Positions 1 through 6,320 of a stretch of 6,788 bases of DNA are shown one piece after another. A model generated the notes under the pieces. The model was not told the DNA's origin. It worked only from the letters and a program-made list of their open reading frames with translations, and searched no databases. The stretch's first letter is position 1, and each line of letters opens with the position of its first letter. The stretch lies in contig CAADVN010000219.1 in assembly GCA_900752445.1 (NCBI GenBank), positions 1 to 6,788 of the forward strand, in the 5' to 3' direction. The position numbers and the translations under genes were made by a program. The stretch comes from an uncultured Oscillospiraceae bacterium. Its GTDB lineage: Bacteria; Bacillota; Clostridia; Oscillospirales; Oscillospiraceae.

Positions 1-244
1 CGCCGAGGGCAGGCTCGTGAACCTCGCCGCAGGCGACGGGCACCCGGCGGAGATCATGGACATGAGCTTTGCAATACAGGCGCTGTCGGCGGAGTACCTG
101 GCGAAGAACCGGGGCAGCCTGCCCTGCGCGCCGCTCAAGGTGCCGGAAGAGATAGACAAGGCCGTGGCGAGAAGGAAGCTCAGGAGCATGGGCGTGGAGA
201 CGGACGAGATGAGCGAGACTCAGAAGGAGTATCTGGGAATCTGA
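1..244 (+). CDS. ahcY: Adenosylhomocysteinase (SAH hydrolase), C-terminal end only
   Basis: This is the last 80 codons of a gene that begins before the window; the frame is open from base 2. The enzyme reversibly splits S-adenosylhomocysteine into homocysteine and adenosine with bound NAD, clearing the by-product of SAM-dependent methylation in the cytoplasm. The visible start of the fragment, EGRLVNLAAGDGHPAEIMDMSF, is close to the family's highly conserved LVNLAAAxGHPxxVMDxSF block, followed by the usual QALxxEYL helix. The tail contains SETQKEYLGI and stops there at TGA. The long-form enzymes continue for several more residues ending in a KPDHYRY-type motif, so this looks like the short-tailed form known from archaea, Thermotoga and some anaerobes. 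The GTG at 17 is internal, not a start. mgtE follows after 23 nt on the same strand, which suggests co-transcription. Confidence 0.93.
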   Translation, partial: AEGRLVNLAAGDGHPAEIMDMSFAIQALSAEYLAKNRGSLPCAPLKVPEEIDKAVARRKLRSMGVETDEMSETQKEYLGI

Positions 245-267
245 TATTTTGGAAGCGGTGAGCGGGT

Positions 268-1656
268 TTGGAGGAGAACAGCATAGAGCTCCGCCTGGAA
301 CATCTCAGGGAACTGTTTGAGGCGCATAAGATGAAGGCTCTCCAGCTCGAGCTGGAGGAGATGAATGAATTCGATATCGCCGAATTCCTCACCGAGCTGG
401 GCGAGGAGGACGGCAAGCGCATGGCCACGGCCTTCCGCCTGCTCTCGAAGGAGCGGGGGGCCGAGGTCTTTGCGGAGCTGGACGCGCCGGAGCAGGAGAC
501 CATCATAAACTCCATCACGGACAAGGAGCTGGCCCTCATAATCGAGGACATGTACGTGGACGACGCGGTGGACATGATGGAGGAGCTGCCCGCGAACATC
601 GTAAAGCGCGTCATGCGCAACGCGACACCTGCCACCCGCAACCTCATAAACCAGTACCTCAAGTACCCGGATGACTCGGCCGGAAGCATAATGACGGCGG
701 AGTTCGTGGACCTCAAGAAGTACATGAACGTCCGCGAATCCATCGCGCGCATACGCCGGATAGGCGAGGACAAGGAGACCATCTACGTCTGCTACGTCAC
801 CTCGGCGGACAGGAAGCTAGAGGGCGTCGTGACGGTGAAGGACCTGCTCCTCTCGGACGACGAGGCGGTCATAGAGGACATCATGGACACGAACGTCATC
901 TTCTGCCGGACGACGGACGAGCGCGTGGTCGCGGCGGAGATGATCTCGGACTACGACCTTCTGGCCATACCCGTTGTGGACAAGGAGGGGCGGCTGGTCG
1001 GCATCGTCACGGTTGACGACGTCATCGACGTCCTGCAGGAGGAGGCCACGGAGGACTTCGACCGCATGGCCGGTATCGCGCCCTCGGACAAGCCGTATTC
1101 GCGCACGGGCGTCATCGATATGTGGAAGCGCAGGATACCCTGGCTGATGTTCCTGATGCTCTCGGCGACCTTCACCAGCATGATAATAACGAGCTTTGAG
1201 GACGCGCTGGCGCGCTGCGCGGTGCTGACGGGCTTTATCCCAATGCTTATGGGCACGGGCGGCAACTCCGGCTCGCAGAGCTCGACGGCGGTCATCCGCA
1301 GCCTTTCGCTGGGCGACACGGAGCCCAGGGACATACTCTGGGTCGTCTGGAAAGAGATACGGGTCGCGGTCGTCTGCGGCGTGACGCTGGCCGCTGTGAA
1401 CTTCGTGAAGATGCTGGTCATTGACCGGATGCTGCTGGGGAACGAGGAGGTCACGGTGCTCGTGGCGGCGACGGTGTCGGTGACGCTCATCTTCGTCGTC
1501 ATGTTCGCCAAGGCGGTGGGCAGCACCCTGCCCATGGCGGCAGAGAAGATAGGCATAGACCCGGCAGTCATGGCCAGCCCGCTCATCTCGACCATCACCG
1601 ACGCCGTGTCCCTGCTCATTTACTTCACTCTGGCGACTATTTTCCTGCACATATAG
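268..1656 (+). CDS. mgtE: MgtE family magnesium channel/transporter
   Basis: The 462-residue product is a full-length MgtE, a homodimeric inner-membrane Mg2+ channel gated by cytoplasmic Mg2+. Domains in order: an acidic helical N domain (about 20-135), two CBS domains (about 142-200 and 205-262, the second with LVGIVTVDDVIDVL), a connecting plug helix (about 263-289) and five membrane helices (about 291-310, 314-332, 364-386, 395-418, 436-460). Family signatures visible are RIPWLM at the first helix, GTGGNSGSQSS (329-339), and the pore-region aspartates D431 (IDPAVMASP) and D445 (TITDAVSLLIYF), spaced 14 apart as are Asp418 and Asp432 of the Thermus protein. The start is TTG: an in-frame TGA at 259-261 rules out anything further upstream, and the only nearby ribosome site is weak (GGAAG near 251). 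No Mg2+ riboswitch can fit in the 23-nt gap after ahcY. The AEC permease follows after 22 nt. Confidence 0.96.
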   Translation: MEENSIELRLEHLRELFEAHKMKALQLELEEMNEFDIAEFLTELGEEDGKRMATAFRLLSKERGAEVFAELDAPEQETIINSITDKELALIIEDMYVDDAVDMMEELPANIVKRVMRNATPATRNLINQYLKYPDDSAGSIMTAEFVDLKKYMNVRESIARIRRIGEDKETIYVCYVTSADRKLEGVVTVKDLLLSDDEAVIEDIMDTNVIFCRTTDERVVAAEMISDYDLLAIPVVDKEGRLVGIVTVDDVIDVLQEEATEDFDRMAGIAPSDKPYSRTGVIDMWKRRIPWLMFLMLSATFTSMIITSFEDALARCAVLTGFIPMLMGTGGNSGSQSSTAVIRSLSLGDTEPRDILWVVWKEIRVAVVCGVTLAAVNFVKMLVIDRMLLGNEEVTVLVAATVSVTLIFVVMFAKAVGSTLPMAAEKIGIDPAVMASPLISTITDAVSLLIYFTLATIFLHI

Positions 1657-1678
1657 AGATATTCGGGGGAACGTCCGC

Positions 1679-2593
1679 ATGGACATGACTAATGTAATAT
1701 CCCAGATGGGGATATTGGTATTCATAATGGTAGTGGGCTTCGTCTGCGCGAAGCTGGGCGTGACGGGGCCTGAGTTCAACAGGCGCAGCTCGGGCGTCGT
1801 GATGAACGTGCTGCTGGTGTTCACGGTGCTGTATTCGGTGATGAATACGGACATGGAGATGGAACTTGCGGGCGTGGGCTTCACGATACTGGTGTTTTTC
1901 GTGATGTTCGTCGTGCTGGCCCTGCTGGGCTGGCTCACAGCGAAGTTGCTCAGACCCGGCAAGGAGCGCGAGGGCATAACCTTCTTTGCCGTCACATTTT
2001 CAAATACGGTGTTTTTGGGCTTCCCGGTCATCGAGGCGCTCTACGGTGCGGACGGCATCTTCATAGCGGCGATATCGAACATACCCTTCAACCTCTTAGC
2101 CTATACGCTGGGCATGGCTGTGGTGAGAGGCGGGAAGGAGGGGCTTAGCGTGAAGCAGGCGCTCTCGCCGCCGCTCCTGGCCTCGATAGCGGCGGTGCTG
2201 CTGTTTTTGAGCGGGATAAAGGTGCCGGAGTTCATCTCCAGCGCCTGCGGCACGCTCAGCGGGGCGACTGTGCCGATGTCCATGCTCATCGTGGGCACGA
2301 GCCTCGGCTCGGTGCCGCTCAAAAAGGCGGCGGGCAACTGGCGCGTGTACGCTGTGGCGGCGGTGAAGCTGCTCGCGGCGCCGGTGCTGGTCTGGCTGGC
2401 CGTGAGCCTGTTCGTGACGGACGAGCTGCTGCTGGGCGTCACGGTCATCCTCGCCTCCGCGCCGACAGCCATGCTCGCGACGCTGTTTGCCATAAGCGCG
2501 GGCAAGGACGAGGGCTACGCCTCGGAATGCGTCTTCATAGGCACGGTGCTCTCGGCGGTGACGATGCCGCTCATGATCTGGCTGCTGCTGTGA
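1679..2593 (+). CDS. AEC family permease (auxin efflux carrier/malate permease-like)
   Basis: The 304-residue polytopic membrane protein belongs to the AEC family (PF03547), secondary carriers related to plant PIN proteins and bacterial malate permeases such as MleP. About ten hydrophobic segments fill the whole length in two halves. Family marks visible are NTVFLGFPVIEALYG (109-123, the conserved N-x-x-F-x-G-x-P element), the helix around ATVPMSMLIVGTSLG (196-210) and ASAPTAMLATLFA (259-271), where conserved prolines break helices. The ATG has a good GGGGGA ribosome site at 1665-1670, 8 nt upstream; an ATG two codons later is a possible alternative. It lies 22 nt after mgtE and is probably the last gene of that transcript, ending just before the hairpin at 2617. 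Substrate is unknown: bacterial members move malate or other organic anions, and nothing here is specific. The link with ahcY and mgtE may be only positional. Confidence 0.92.
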   Translation: MDMTNVISQMGILVFIMVVGFVCAKLGVTGPEFNRRSSGVVMNVLLVFTVLYSVMNTDMEMELAGVGFTILVFFVMFVVLALLGWLTAKLLRPGKEREGITFFAVTFSNTVFLGFPVIEALYGADGIFIAAISNIPFNLLAYTLGMAVVRGGKEGLSVKQALSPPLLASIAAVLLFLSGIKVPEFISSACGTLSGATVPMSMLIVGTSLGSVPLKKAAGNWRVYAVAAVKLLAAPVLVWLAVSLFVTDELLLGVTVILASAPTAMLATLFAISAGKDEGYASECVFIGTVLSAVTMPLMIWLLL

Positions 2594-2616
2594 GCTGGTC
2601 TGCTGCGAATAAAAGC

Positions 2617-2656
2617 GATATCCCTCTGCCTGGTCAGGGCAGAGGGATATCTTTTT
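2617..2656. terminator. Shared rho-independent terminator between convergent operons
   Basis: A perfect 14-bp inverted repeat (2617-2630 with 2638-2651) encloses a 7-nt loop; a T-G wobble can close one further pair. On the plus strand it is followed by TTTTT (2652-2656), ending the ahcY-mgtE-AEC transcript. On the minus strand the stem is followed, after GC, by TTTTATT (complement of 2608-2614), so it can also stop the opposing operon, though less ideally. The minus-strand S24-like gene runs into the hairpin: its last five codons (DIPLP) lie in the stem and its TGA (2636-2634) lies in the loop. Confidence 0.93.
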
Positions 2657-2975
2657 CCGTGATGAGTTTTCCAAAGCAGCAGACCGGTTCATCCTCACTG
2701 CGCGGCAGCAGCAGGTCCAGCCCTTTCAGCTTCCGGTTCACAGCCAGCAGGTGGACGTTGCCTGCCCAGTCCTCGCAGTATTGCCGGAAGACCAGCTCGC
2801 CCCTGGCGAAAAACAGGCCCACGTCGCCGTCGCGTATCTGCGCATCGCGCTTTATGAGCGCGGTGCCGCCCTTTTTCACGTAGGGCTCGAGCTCCGCGCC
2901 CTCGACCCGGACGCCGTAGTCGGCTCCGGAGCCCTCGGGTACGGTGAGCTCGGTCCACAGCCCTTCCACAGCCAT
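2634..2975 (-). CDS. Stand-alone S24/LexA-fold protein without HTH and without the catalytic dyad
   Basis: The 113-residue protein matches the C-terminal S24 (LexA/CI-type) domain: YGVRVEGAELEPYVKKGGTA (20-39) is the usual F-x-x-R-V-x-G-D-S-M-x-P-x-x-x-x-G block, then RDGDVGLFFARGELVFRQY (48-66), VHLLAVN (74-80) and a closing CFGKLI (100-105). Normal repressors carry an N-terminal helix-turn-helix and cleave themselves with a Ser-Lys pair. Here the helix-turn-helix is absent, Glu28 stands where the Ser should be (GAELEP for GDSMEP) and Arg64 where the Lys should be. It should therefore neither bind DNA in the usual way nor cleave itself. Function is unknown; a protein-binding or dimerisation role is a guess. 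It is the last gene of the minus-strand operon, 12 nt after the carrier, with a GAGGT ribosome site overlapping the carrier's stop. The stop lies in the terminator loop. The fold call is from motif reading only. Confidence 0.8.
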   Translation of the reverse strand: MAVEGLWTELTVPEGSGADYGVRVEGAELEPYVKKGGTALIKRDAQIRDGDVGLFFARGELVFRQYCEDWAGNVHLLAVNRKLKGLDLLLPRSEDEPVCCFGKLITEKDIPLP

Positions 2976-2984
2976 CGCCGCCGG

Positions 2985-2990
2985 ACCTCA
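2985..2990 (-). promoter_or_regulatory. Ribosome site overlapping the carrier stop codon (TGAGGT)
   Basis: Reading the minus strand, the carrier's TGA stop (2990-2988) shares two bases with GAGGT (2989-2985), which lies 9 nt before the ATG at 2975. This supports the ATG as the real start and suggests that translation of the S24-like protein is coupled to termination on the carrier gene. Confidence 0.6.
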
Positions 2991-4181
2991 GTACTCAATG
3001 CTCTTCGTGCGGCTGAGCAGCAGGATGAGCAGGAAGGCCAGGACCTCGAGCCCGACGAAGAGCAGGAAGGCCGGCTTATAGCTGCCGCTGGAGGTCTGCA
3101 GCGCCCCGGCTATGGTCGAGGCGAAGGCCGCAAAGAGGATGTTGAGGTTCACGAGCCCCAGGTTCCTGCCGTAGTGCGCAGGCCCGAAGAACTCCTCGGC
3201 AACAGAGGCTGAGATGGTGGGCACGCCGCCGTAACATGCGCCTATGACCATCATCGAGGCCAGCAGCAGCCAGGTCGTGCCGTCGAGGGCGAACCATGCG
3301 AGCAGGCCCACGACGATGTAGAGCAGGGCGTCCAGCGCCAGCGAGATACGGAAGCCGCAGCGGTCATGCAGCGTGCCGAAGATTATCCTGCCGAGGCCGT
3401 TGAAGACCGAGACCAGCCCCACGCCCAGCGTGGCGAGCGAGTTTTCCGCTCCGCCCTCCTGGAAGATGTACTGCGCATGCGCGATGAGCCCGGAGCCAAA
3501 GCCAGTGCCAATGACGGCGGCGAAGAAGAAGAGCCAGAAGCGTCTTGTCCTGAGCATCTGCGAGGGCGTGAGCCCGCGGGGCTTGGGCTGGGAAGCGGTG
3601 TCCCTCCTCACCTTTGGCGGCATAACGAAAAAGCGGCCTATTATGGCCGCCGCCAGCAGCAGCGCGCCCGTCAGGATATAGGTCAGGTGCCAGCCGAAGT
3701 CCGGCGAGGCCATGAGCTTTGCCGCCAGCGAGCCCAGCACCAGCGAGCTCGCCCCATAGCCCATGAGCAGTACGCCCGAGGCCAGGCCCTTCTTGTCCGG
3801 GAACCTCGGCACCACCGCCGAGATGACCCCGTTATACACAAAGCCCACGCCTAAACCGGCTATTGTAAAGGCTATGAACAGCAGCCAGAGCCGTTCCTTC
3901 GTCAGGAACATGCACAGCAGAAAACCCACAAAGCCCAGCACGCCGCCGGCGGGTATCGTGAAGCCGATGCCCTTTATGTTCGCTATCATGGCGCCAATGA
4001 TGCCGCCCAGGCAGAAGCTGCCCAGCATGACCGTGAAGCATACGCCCAGCTGAGTGCTGGTCCAGCCGAATCCGTCGCTGAAAGGCACAGAGTAGATGCT
4101 CCAGGCGTAGACCACGCCGTTTATGAGCATCATGGCGGTGCCGGCTATAAGAGCTGTGATGCGGGAATGTGGCTTTACCAT
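2988..4181 (-). CDS. OFA-type major facilitator superfamily carrier
   Basis: The 397-residue protein has 12 predicted membrane helices with a hydrophilic central loop (about 187-211, KVRRDTASQPKPRG), the classic MFS layout. NGVVYAWSIYSVPF (21-34) in the first helix, followed by GW-T-x-x-Q-L and F-T, is typical of the oxalate/formate antiporter (OFA) family, as is FFGPAHYGRNLGLVN (331-345) before helix 11. Many OFA members are annotated as oxalate:formate antiporters, but the charged pair that binds oxalate in OxlT (Arg272 in helix 8, Lys355 in helix 11) has no obvious counterpart: helix 8 here (about 280-298) has no Arg and helix 11 (about 342-361) no Lys. I would not assign oxalate. The ATG is preceded by GGAGGG at 4194-4189, 7 nt away. 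It starts 16 nt after the M20 peptidase stop and probably moves a substrate or product of that enzyme. Confidence 0.9.
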   Translation of the reverse strand: MVKPHSRITALIAGTAMMLINGVVYAWSIYSVPFSDGFGWTSTQLGVCFTVMLGSFCLGGIIGAMIANIKGIGFTIPAGGVLGFVGFLLCMFLTKERLWLLFIAFTIAGLGVGFVYNGVISAVVPRFPDKKGLASGVLLMGYGASSLVLGSLAAKLMASPDFGWHLTYILTGALLLAAAIIGRFFVMPPKVRRDTASQPKPRGLTPSQMLRTRRFWLFFFAAVIGTGFGSGLIAHAQYIFQEGGAENSLATLGVGLVSVFNGLGRIIFGTLHDRCGFRISLALDALLYIVVGLLAWFALDGTTWLLLASMMVIGACYGGVPTISASVAEEFFGPAHYGRNLGLVNLNILFAAFASTIAGALQTSSGSYKPAFLLFVGLEVLAFLLILLLSRTKSIEY

Positions 4182-4197
4182 AAGCGATCCCTCCAGA

Positions 4198-5646
4198 TCA
4201 ACAGGATTTTATGAGCCGCAGATAGAACTCCGCACACTTCACGACCTTGTCCACCGGCACGCGCTCGTCGTTGCCGTGGATGCTGCCGCGCTCCTCTTTG
4301 GAGAGTTCCATGGGCTCAAAACGGTAGACGTTCCGGCTTATCCTGCCGTAGTGCCGCGAGTCCGAGCCCGCGAGCATGAGATAGGGCGAGACTATGGCCT
4401 CCGGCCAGGTGCGCTCTATGGCGTCCTTCAGCCCCAGCCAGCCCTCGGAGCCGCCCGTCTCGGAATAGGGCGAGGGCTCGGAATAAGGCCCGCGCCGGAG
4501 CGTGATGCCGTCGTCCTTTATCGTCCTCCTTATCCTCGCCTCGGCCTTGTCGCAGCTGTCGCCGCACATGATGCGCAGGTTCAGGCCGACGGAGGCCTCG
4601 GGCGGCATGACGTTGTTCGCCGGGCTGCCCTGCATCTGCGTCACGGCGCAGGTCGTGCGCACGAGGGCGTTGAGCTCCCCGCCCATCATGCGCGTGGCGA
4701 GGTCCAGCACCGGCCCAAACAGCCAGAGGTTCGCAAACACCAGCTTTACCGGGAAGATGGAGCGCCTTGCGAGGGTGTCGAACATCTCCCTCGCCGGCGG
4801 AGTCAGCGTAAAGGGCGCGGGCTTTTTCTCTATCCGCGTCACGGCCTTGGCGAGCTTCCCTACTATCCCGGCGCGGGGCGGGGCGGAGGCGTGGCCGCCG
4901 GCGCTCTTCATATCCATGTAGAGCTGCATCTGCCCCTTCTCCGAGGTGCCCACGAGCGCGCAGGGCGCGTCCACGCCCGGGAACACGCCCGTCACCACGG
5001 CGCCGCCCTCGTCCAGCACGAAGGCGGGCTCGACGCCGCGCCTCTGCAGCTCGTCAACTATGTCCGAGGCCGAGTCGCCCGCTATCTCTTCCTCGCCGGA
5101 GAAGGCGAAGTAGAGGTCGTGCTCGGGCGTGAAGCCCTCCTTCTGGAGCTGCTCCGCGGCCTCGAGCGCGCAGCAGAGCGTGCCCTTGGTGTCCAGCGTG
5201 CCCCGGCCCCAGAGCACACCGTCCTCGATGACGCCCTCAAAGGGCGGCTTCGACCAGTGCGTCTCGTCCGCCGGCACGACGTCGTAGTGCGCCATGAGCA
5301 CGCCGGGGCCTTCGCCCGTCCGGCCCGCCCACTTGAACAGCAGGCCGCAGCGGCCGATGCGCTCCGGGGCGCAGCGCTCGTGCATTAGCGGGAAGCGCTC
5401 GCGCAGCAGCGCGCGGAATTTCTCGAACTCCGCCTCGTCCTCGAGGCTGTGGTCGAGGTTCGAGACGGTGCGGCAGCGTATCATGTCGGCAAGGTCGGCT
5501 ATGACCTTCTGCCCGTCCACGCTCACGCTGTCCGGCTCGGGCCGGACCTCCTTCTTCGGCCTGAAGGCCAGCGCCCTTGCTGTGACTGTGCCTGCCAGCG
5601 CGGCGAAGGCCCCAGCCGCTCCGGCGGCGACGAGCTTCTTCATCAT
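4198..5646 (-). CDS. Membrane-anchored M20 metallopeptidase, PM20D1/carboxypeptidase S-like
   Basis: The 482-residue protein is an M20-family di-zinc hydrolase closest by eye to carboxypeptidase S and PM20D1, which cleave C-terminal residues from small peptides or hydrolyse N-acyl amino acids. All key residues are visible: H120 and D122 (MAHYDVVP), bridging D152 (GRGTLDTKG), catalytic E185 and metal ligand E186 (SGEEEIAG), metal ligand D212 (VLDEGGAV), lid-domain H252 (GGHASAPP) and C-terminal metal ligand H457 (SIHGNDERV). Residues 1-27 are Lys-Lys plus an Ala/Gly-rich hydrophobic stretch ending before FRPKK, a probable signal-anchor or signal peptide, so the catalytic domain is likely outside the membrane. 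The start is either ATG of a tandem pair (5646 or 5643). The first overlaps the upstream stop as ATGA; the second has the better spacing from AGGA. The frame stays open far upstream, but that part is antisense to nothing and lies inside the preceding gene. The OFA carrier follows by 16 nt. Confidence 0.93.
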   Translation of the reverse strand: MMKKLVAAGAAGAFAALAGTVTARALAFRPKKEVRPEPDSVSVDGQKVIADLADMIRCRTVSNLDHSLEDEAEFEKFRALLRERFPLMHERCAPERIGRCGLLFKWAGRTGEGPGVLMAHYDVVPADETHWSKPPFEGVIEDGVLWGRGTLDTKGTLCCALEAAEQLQKEGFTPEHDLYFAFSGEEEIAGDSASDIVDELQRRGVEPAFVLDEGGAVVTGVFPGVDAPCALVGTSEKGQMQLYMDMKSAGGHASAPPRAGIVGKLAKAVTRIEKKPAPFTLTPPAREMFDTLARRSIFPVKLVFANLWLFGPVLDLATRMMGGELNALVRTTCAVTQMQGSPANNVMPPEASVGLNLRIMCGDSCDKAEARIRRTIKDDGITLRRGPYSEPSPYSETGGSEGWLGLKDAIERTWPEAIVSPYLMLAGSDSRHYGRISRNVYRFEPMELSKEERGSIHGNDERVPVDKVVKCAEFYLRLIKSC

Positions 5647-5655
5647 ATCAGTCCT
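5643..5655 (-). promoter_or_regulatory. Translational coupling site with tandem ATGs
   Basis: On the minus strand AAAGGA (5657-5652) lies inside the end of the upstream gene, followed by CTGATATGATG. The upstream stop TGA occupies 5645-5643. ATG at 5646 overlaps it as ATGA and is 5 nt from the ribosome site; ATG at 5643 overlaps it by one base and is 8 nt away. Either start implies termination-reinitiation coupling of the membrane protein and the M20 peptidase. Confidence 0.65.
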
Positions 5656-6305
5656 TTCTTGTAGAGGATGCGCGCCGCGCCGATGGCGAGCAGGGCGCCC
5701 ACCGGCACCAGCACGCTCGCCGAAGACGCGAGGCTCGGCACGCAGATGAAGAGCGTGACCATGAACACGAGCGGCGTCATGGCGACCTTCCAGTTCTTCG
5801 CCACATAGACGACGGCGAGAGGCCCGAAGAGCGCGGGCAGTATGTTGTCGAAGGCGGGCTGCAGCGCCGGAGACTCGAGAAAGCCGCGTATCTGGCTGAG
5901 CAGCAGCACGCCCACGGCGATGACGGCGGTGGTGACGAGGGCCGAGACGGCGATGGCGATGGTGGAGATGACCTCGCCCTCCTCGGTACCCGGCTCGACG
6001 CCCGCGGCCTCCATAGCGTTGAGCGCGCAGGGGACCTTGAGGCTCGTGAGGTTGCCGGTGAAGAAGCCGAGGTAGGAGCCGCCCGTGCCGAGCATGGGCA
6101 CATAGGTCAGCACCTCGATGGTGCCGACGGTCCAGTAGATTGGCGCGACGCCGAGCAGGCCCTTGAGCACCCAGGTGATGGGCGGCCAGGCGTCGTATCT
6201 TACGCAGATGGCAGCCGGCACGGCGAGCAGCAGGGCAAAGCCCGTGAGCATCCACCAGCGGCCGACGCGGTGTTCATAATCCCTGAAAGCATCATAGCTG
6301 TCCAT
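5643..6305 (-). CDS. Multi-pass membrane protein of unknown function, partner of the DUF5058-like protein
   Basis: I do not recognise a named family with certainty. The 220-residue product has about five to six hydrophobic segments (about 17-36, 45-71, 113-137, 150-169, 176-191, 194-213) after a short charged N terminus (MDSYDAFRDYEHRVGRWW). The most characterful stretch is GTGGSYLGFFTGNLTSLKVP (73-92), Gly-rich with TGN and a proline, then an acidic loop GVEPGTEEGEV (102-112) leading into a helix. Such glycine/asparagine-broken segments are typical of carrier substrate sites, so a transport role is plausible but inferred. The start ATG has an excellent GGAGGT 6 nt upstream, formed immediately after the upstream TAA stop. 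Its own stop overlaps the start of the M20 peptidase. The gene is sandwiched in an operon between a membrane protein and that peptidase, which suggests a two-subunit transporter feeding the enzyme. Confidence 0.85.
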   Translation of the reverse strand: MDSYDAFRDYEHRVGRWWMLTGFALLLAVPAAICVRYDAWPPITWVLKGLLGVAPIYWTVGTIEVLTYVPMLGTGGSYLGFFTGNLTSLKVPCALNAMEAAGVEPGTEEGEVISTIAIAVSALVTTAVIAVGVLLLSQIRGFLESPALQPAFDNILPALFGPLAVVYVAKNWKVAMTPLVFMVTLFICVPSLASSASVLVPVGALLAIGAARILYKKGLI

Positions 6306-6311
6306 GACCTG

Positions 6312-6320
6312 ACCTCCTTA
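6312..6320 (-). promoter_or_regulatory. Stop codon fused to an extended Shine-Dalgarno (TAAGGAGGT)
   Basis: On the minus strand the TAA stop of the DUF5058-like gene (6320-6318) runs straight into GGAGGT (6317-6312), so the stop is part of a nine-base match to the standard 16S rRNA 3' end complement. The next ATG (6305) is 6 nt downstream. This fixes the start of the 220-residue gene and implies high, coupled translation. Confidence 0.85.

Noticed and set aside
245..267. A Mg2+ riboswitch (M-box) or promoter before mgtE.
   Set aside because: Only 23 nt separate ahcY from mgtE, too short for an M-box, and no -35/-10 pair is visible.
817..2031. Long minus-strand open frame (404 codons) opposite mgtE and the AEC gene.
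   Set aside because: Composition is Arg/His/Asp-rich with no domain, and both plus-strand genes there have full family signatures.
2617..2651. The inverted repeat as a transposon end, attachment site or operator.
   Set aside because: The T tract, the position between convergent genes and the perfect GC-containing stem are fully explained by a terminator.
2634..2975. A complete LexA or phage CI-type repressor.
   Set aside because: No helix-turn-helix is encoded and the catalytic Ser and Lys are replaced, and no phage genes are nearby.
2988..2990. Reassignment of UGA as a sense codon to join the carrier and S24-like protein.
   Set aside because: UGA ends ahcY, the AEC gene, the M20 gene and the 220-residue gene at sensible points, so it is a normal stop in this genome.
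4123..5388. Long plus-strand open frame (421 codons) opposite the M20 peptidase.
   Set aside because: Its translation is low-complexity Arg/Ala/His/Gly sequence, a shadow produced by high GC opposite a clear enzyme gene.
5647..6255. The M20 peptidase frame stays open upstream, allowing a 685-residue protein.
   Set aside because: The extra part is Arg/His/Ala-rich nonsense in another frame of the 220-residue membrane protein; the real start is at the tandem ATGs with a ribosome site and a signal-anchor sequence.
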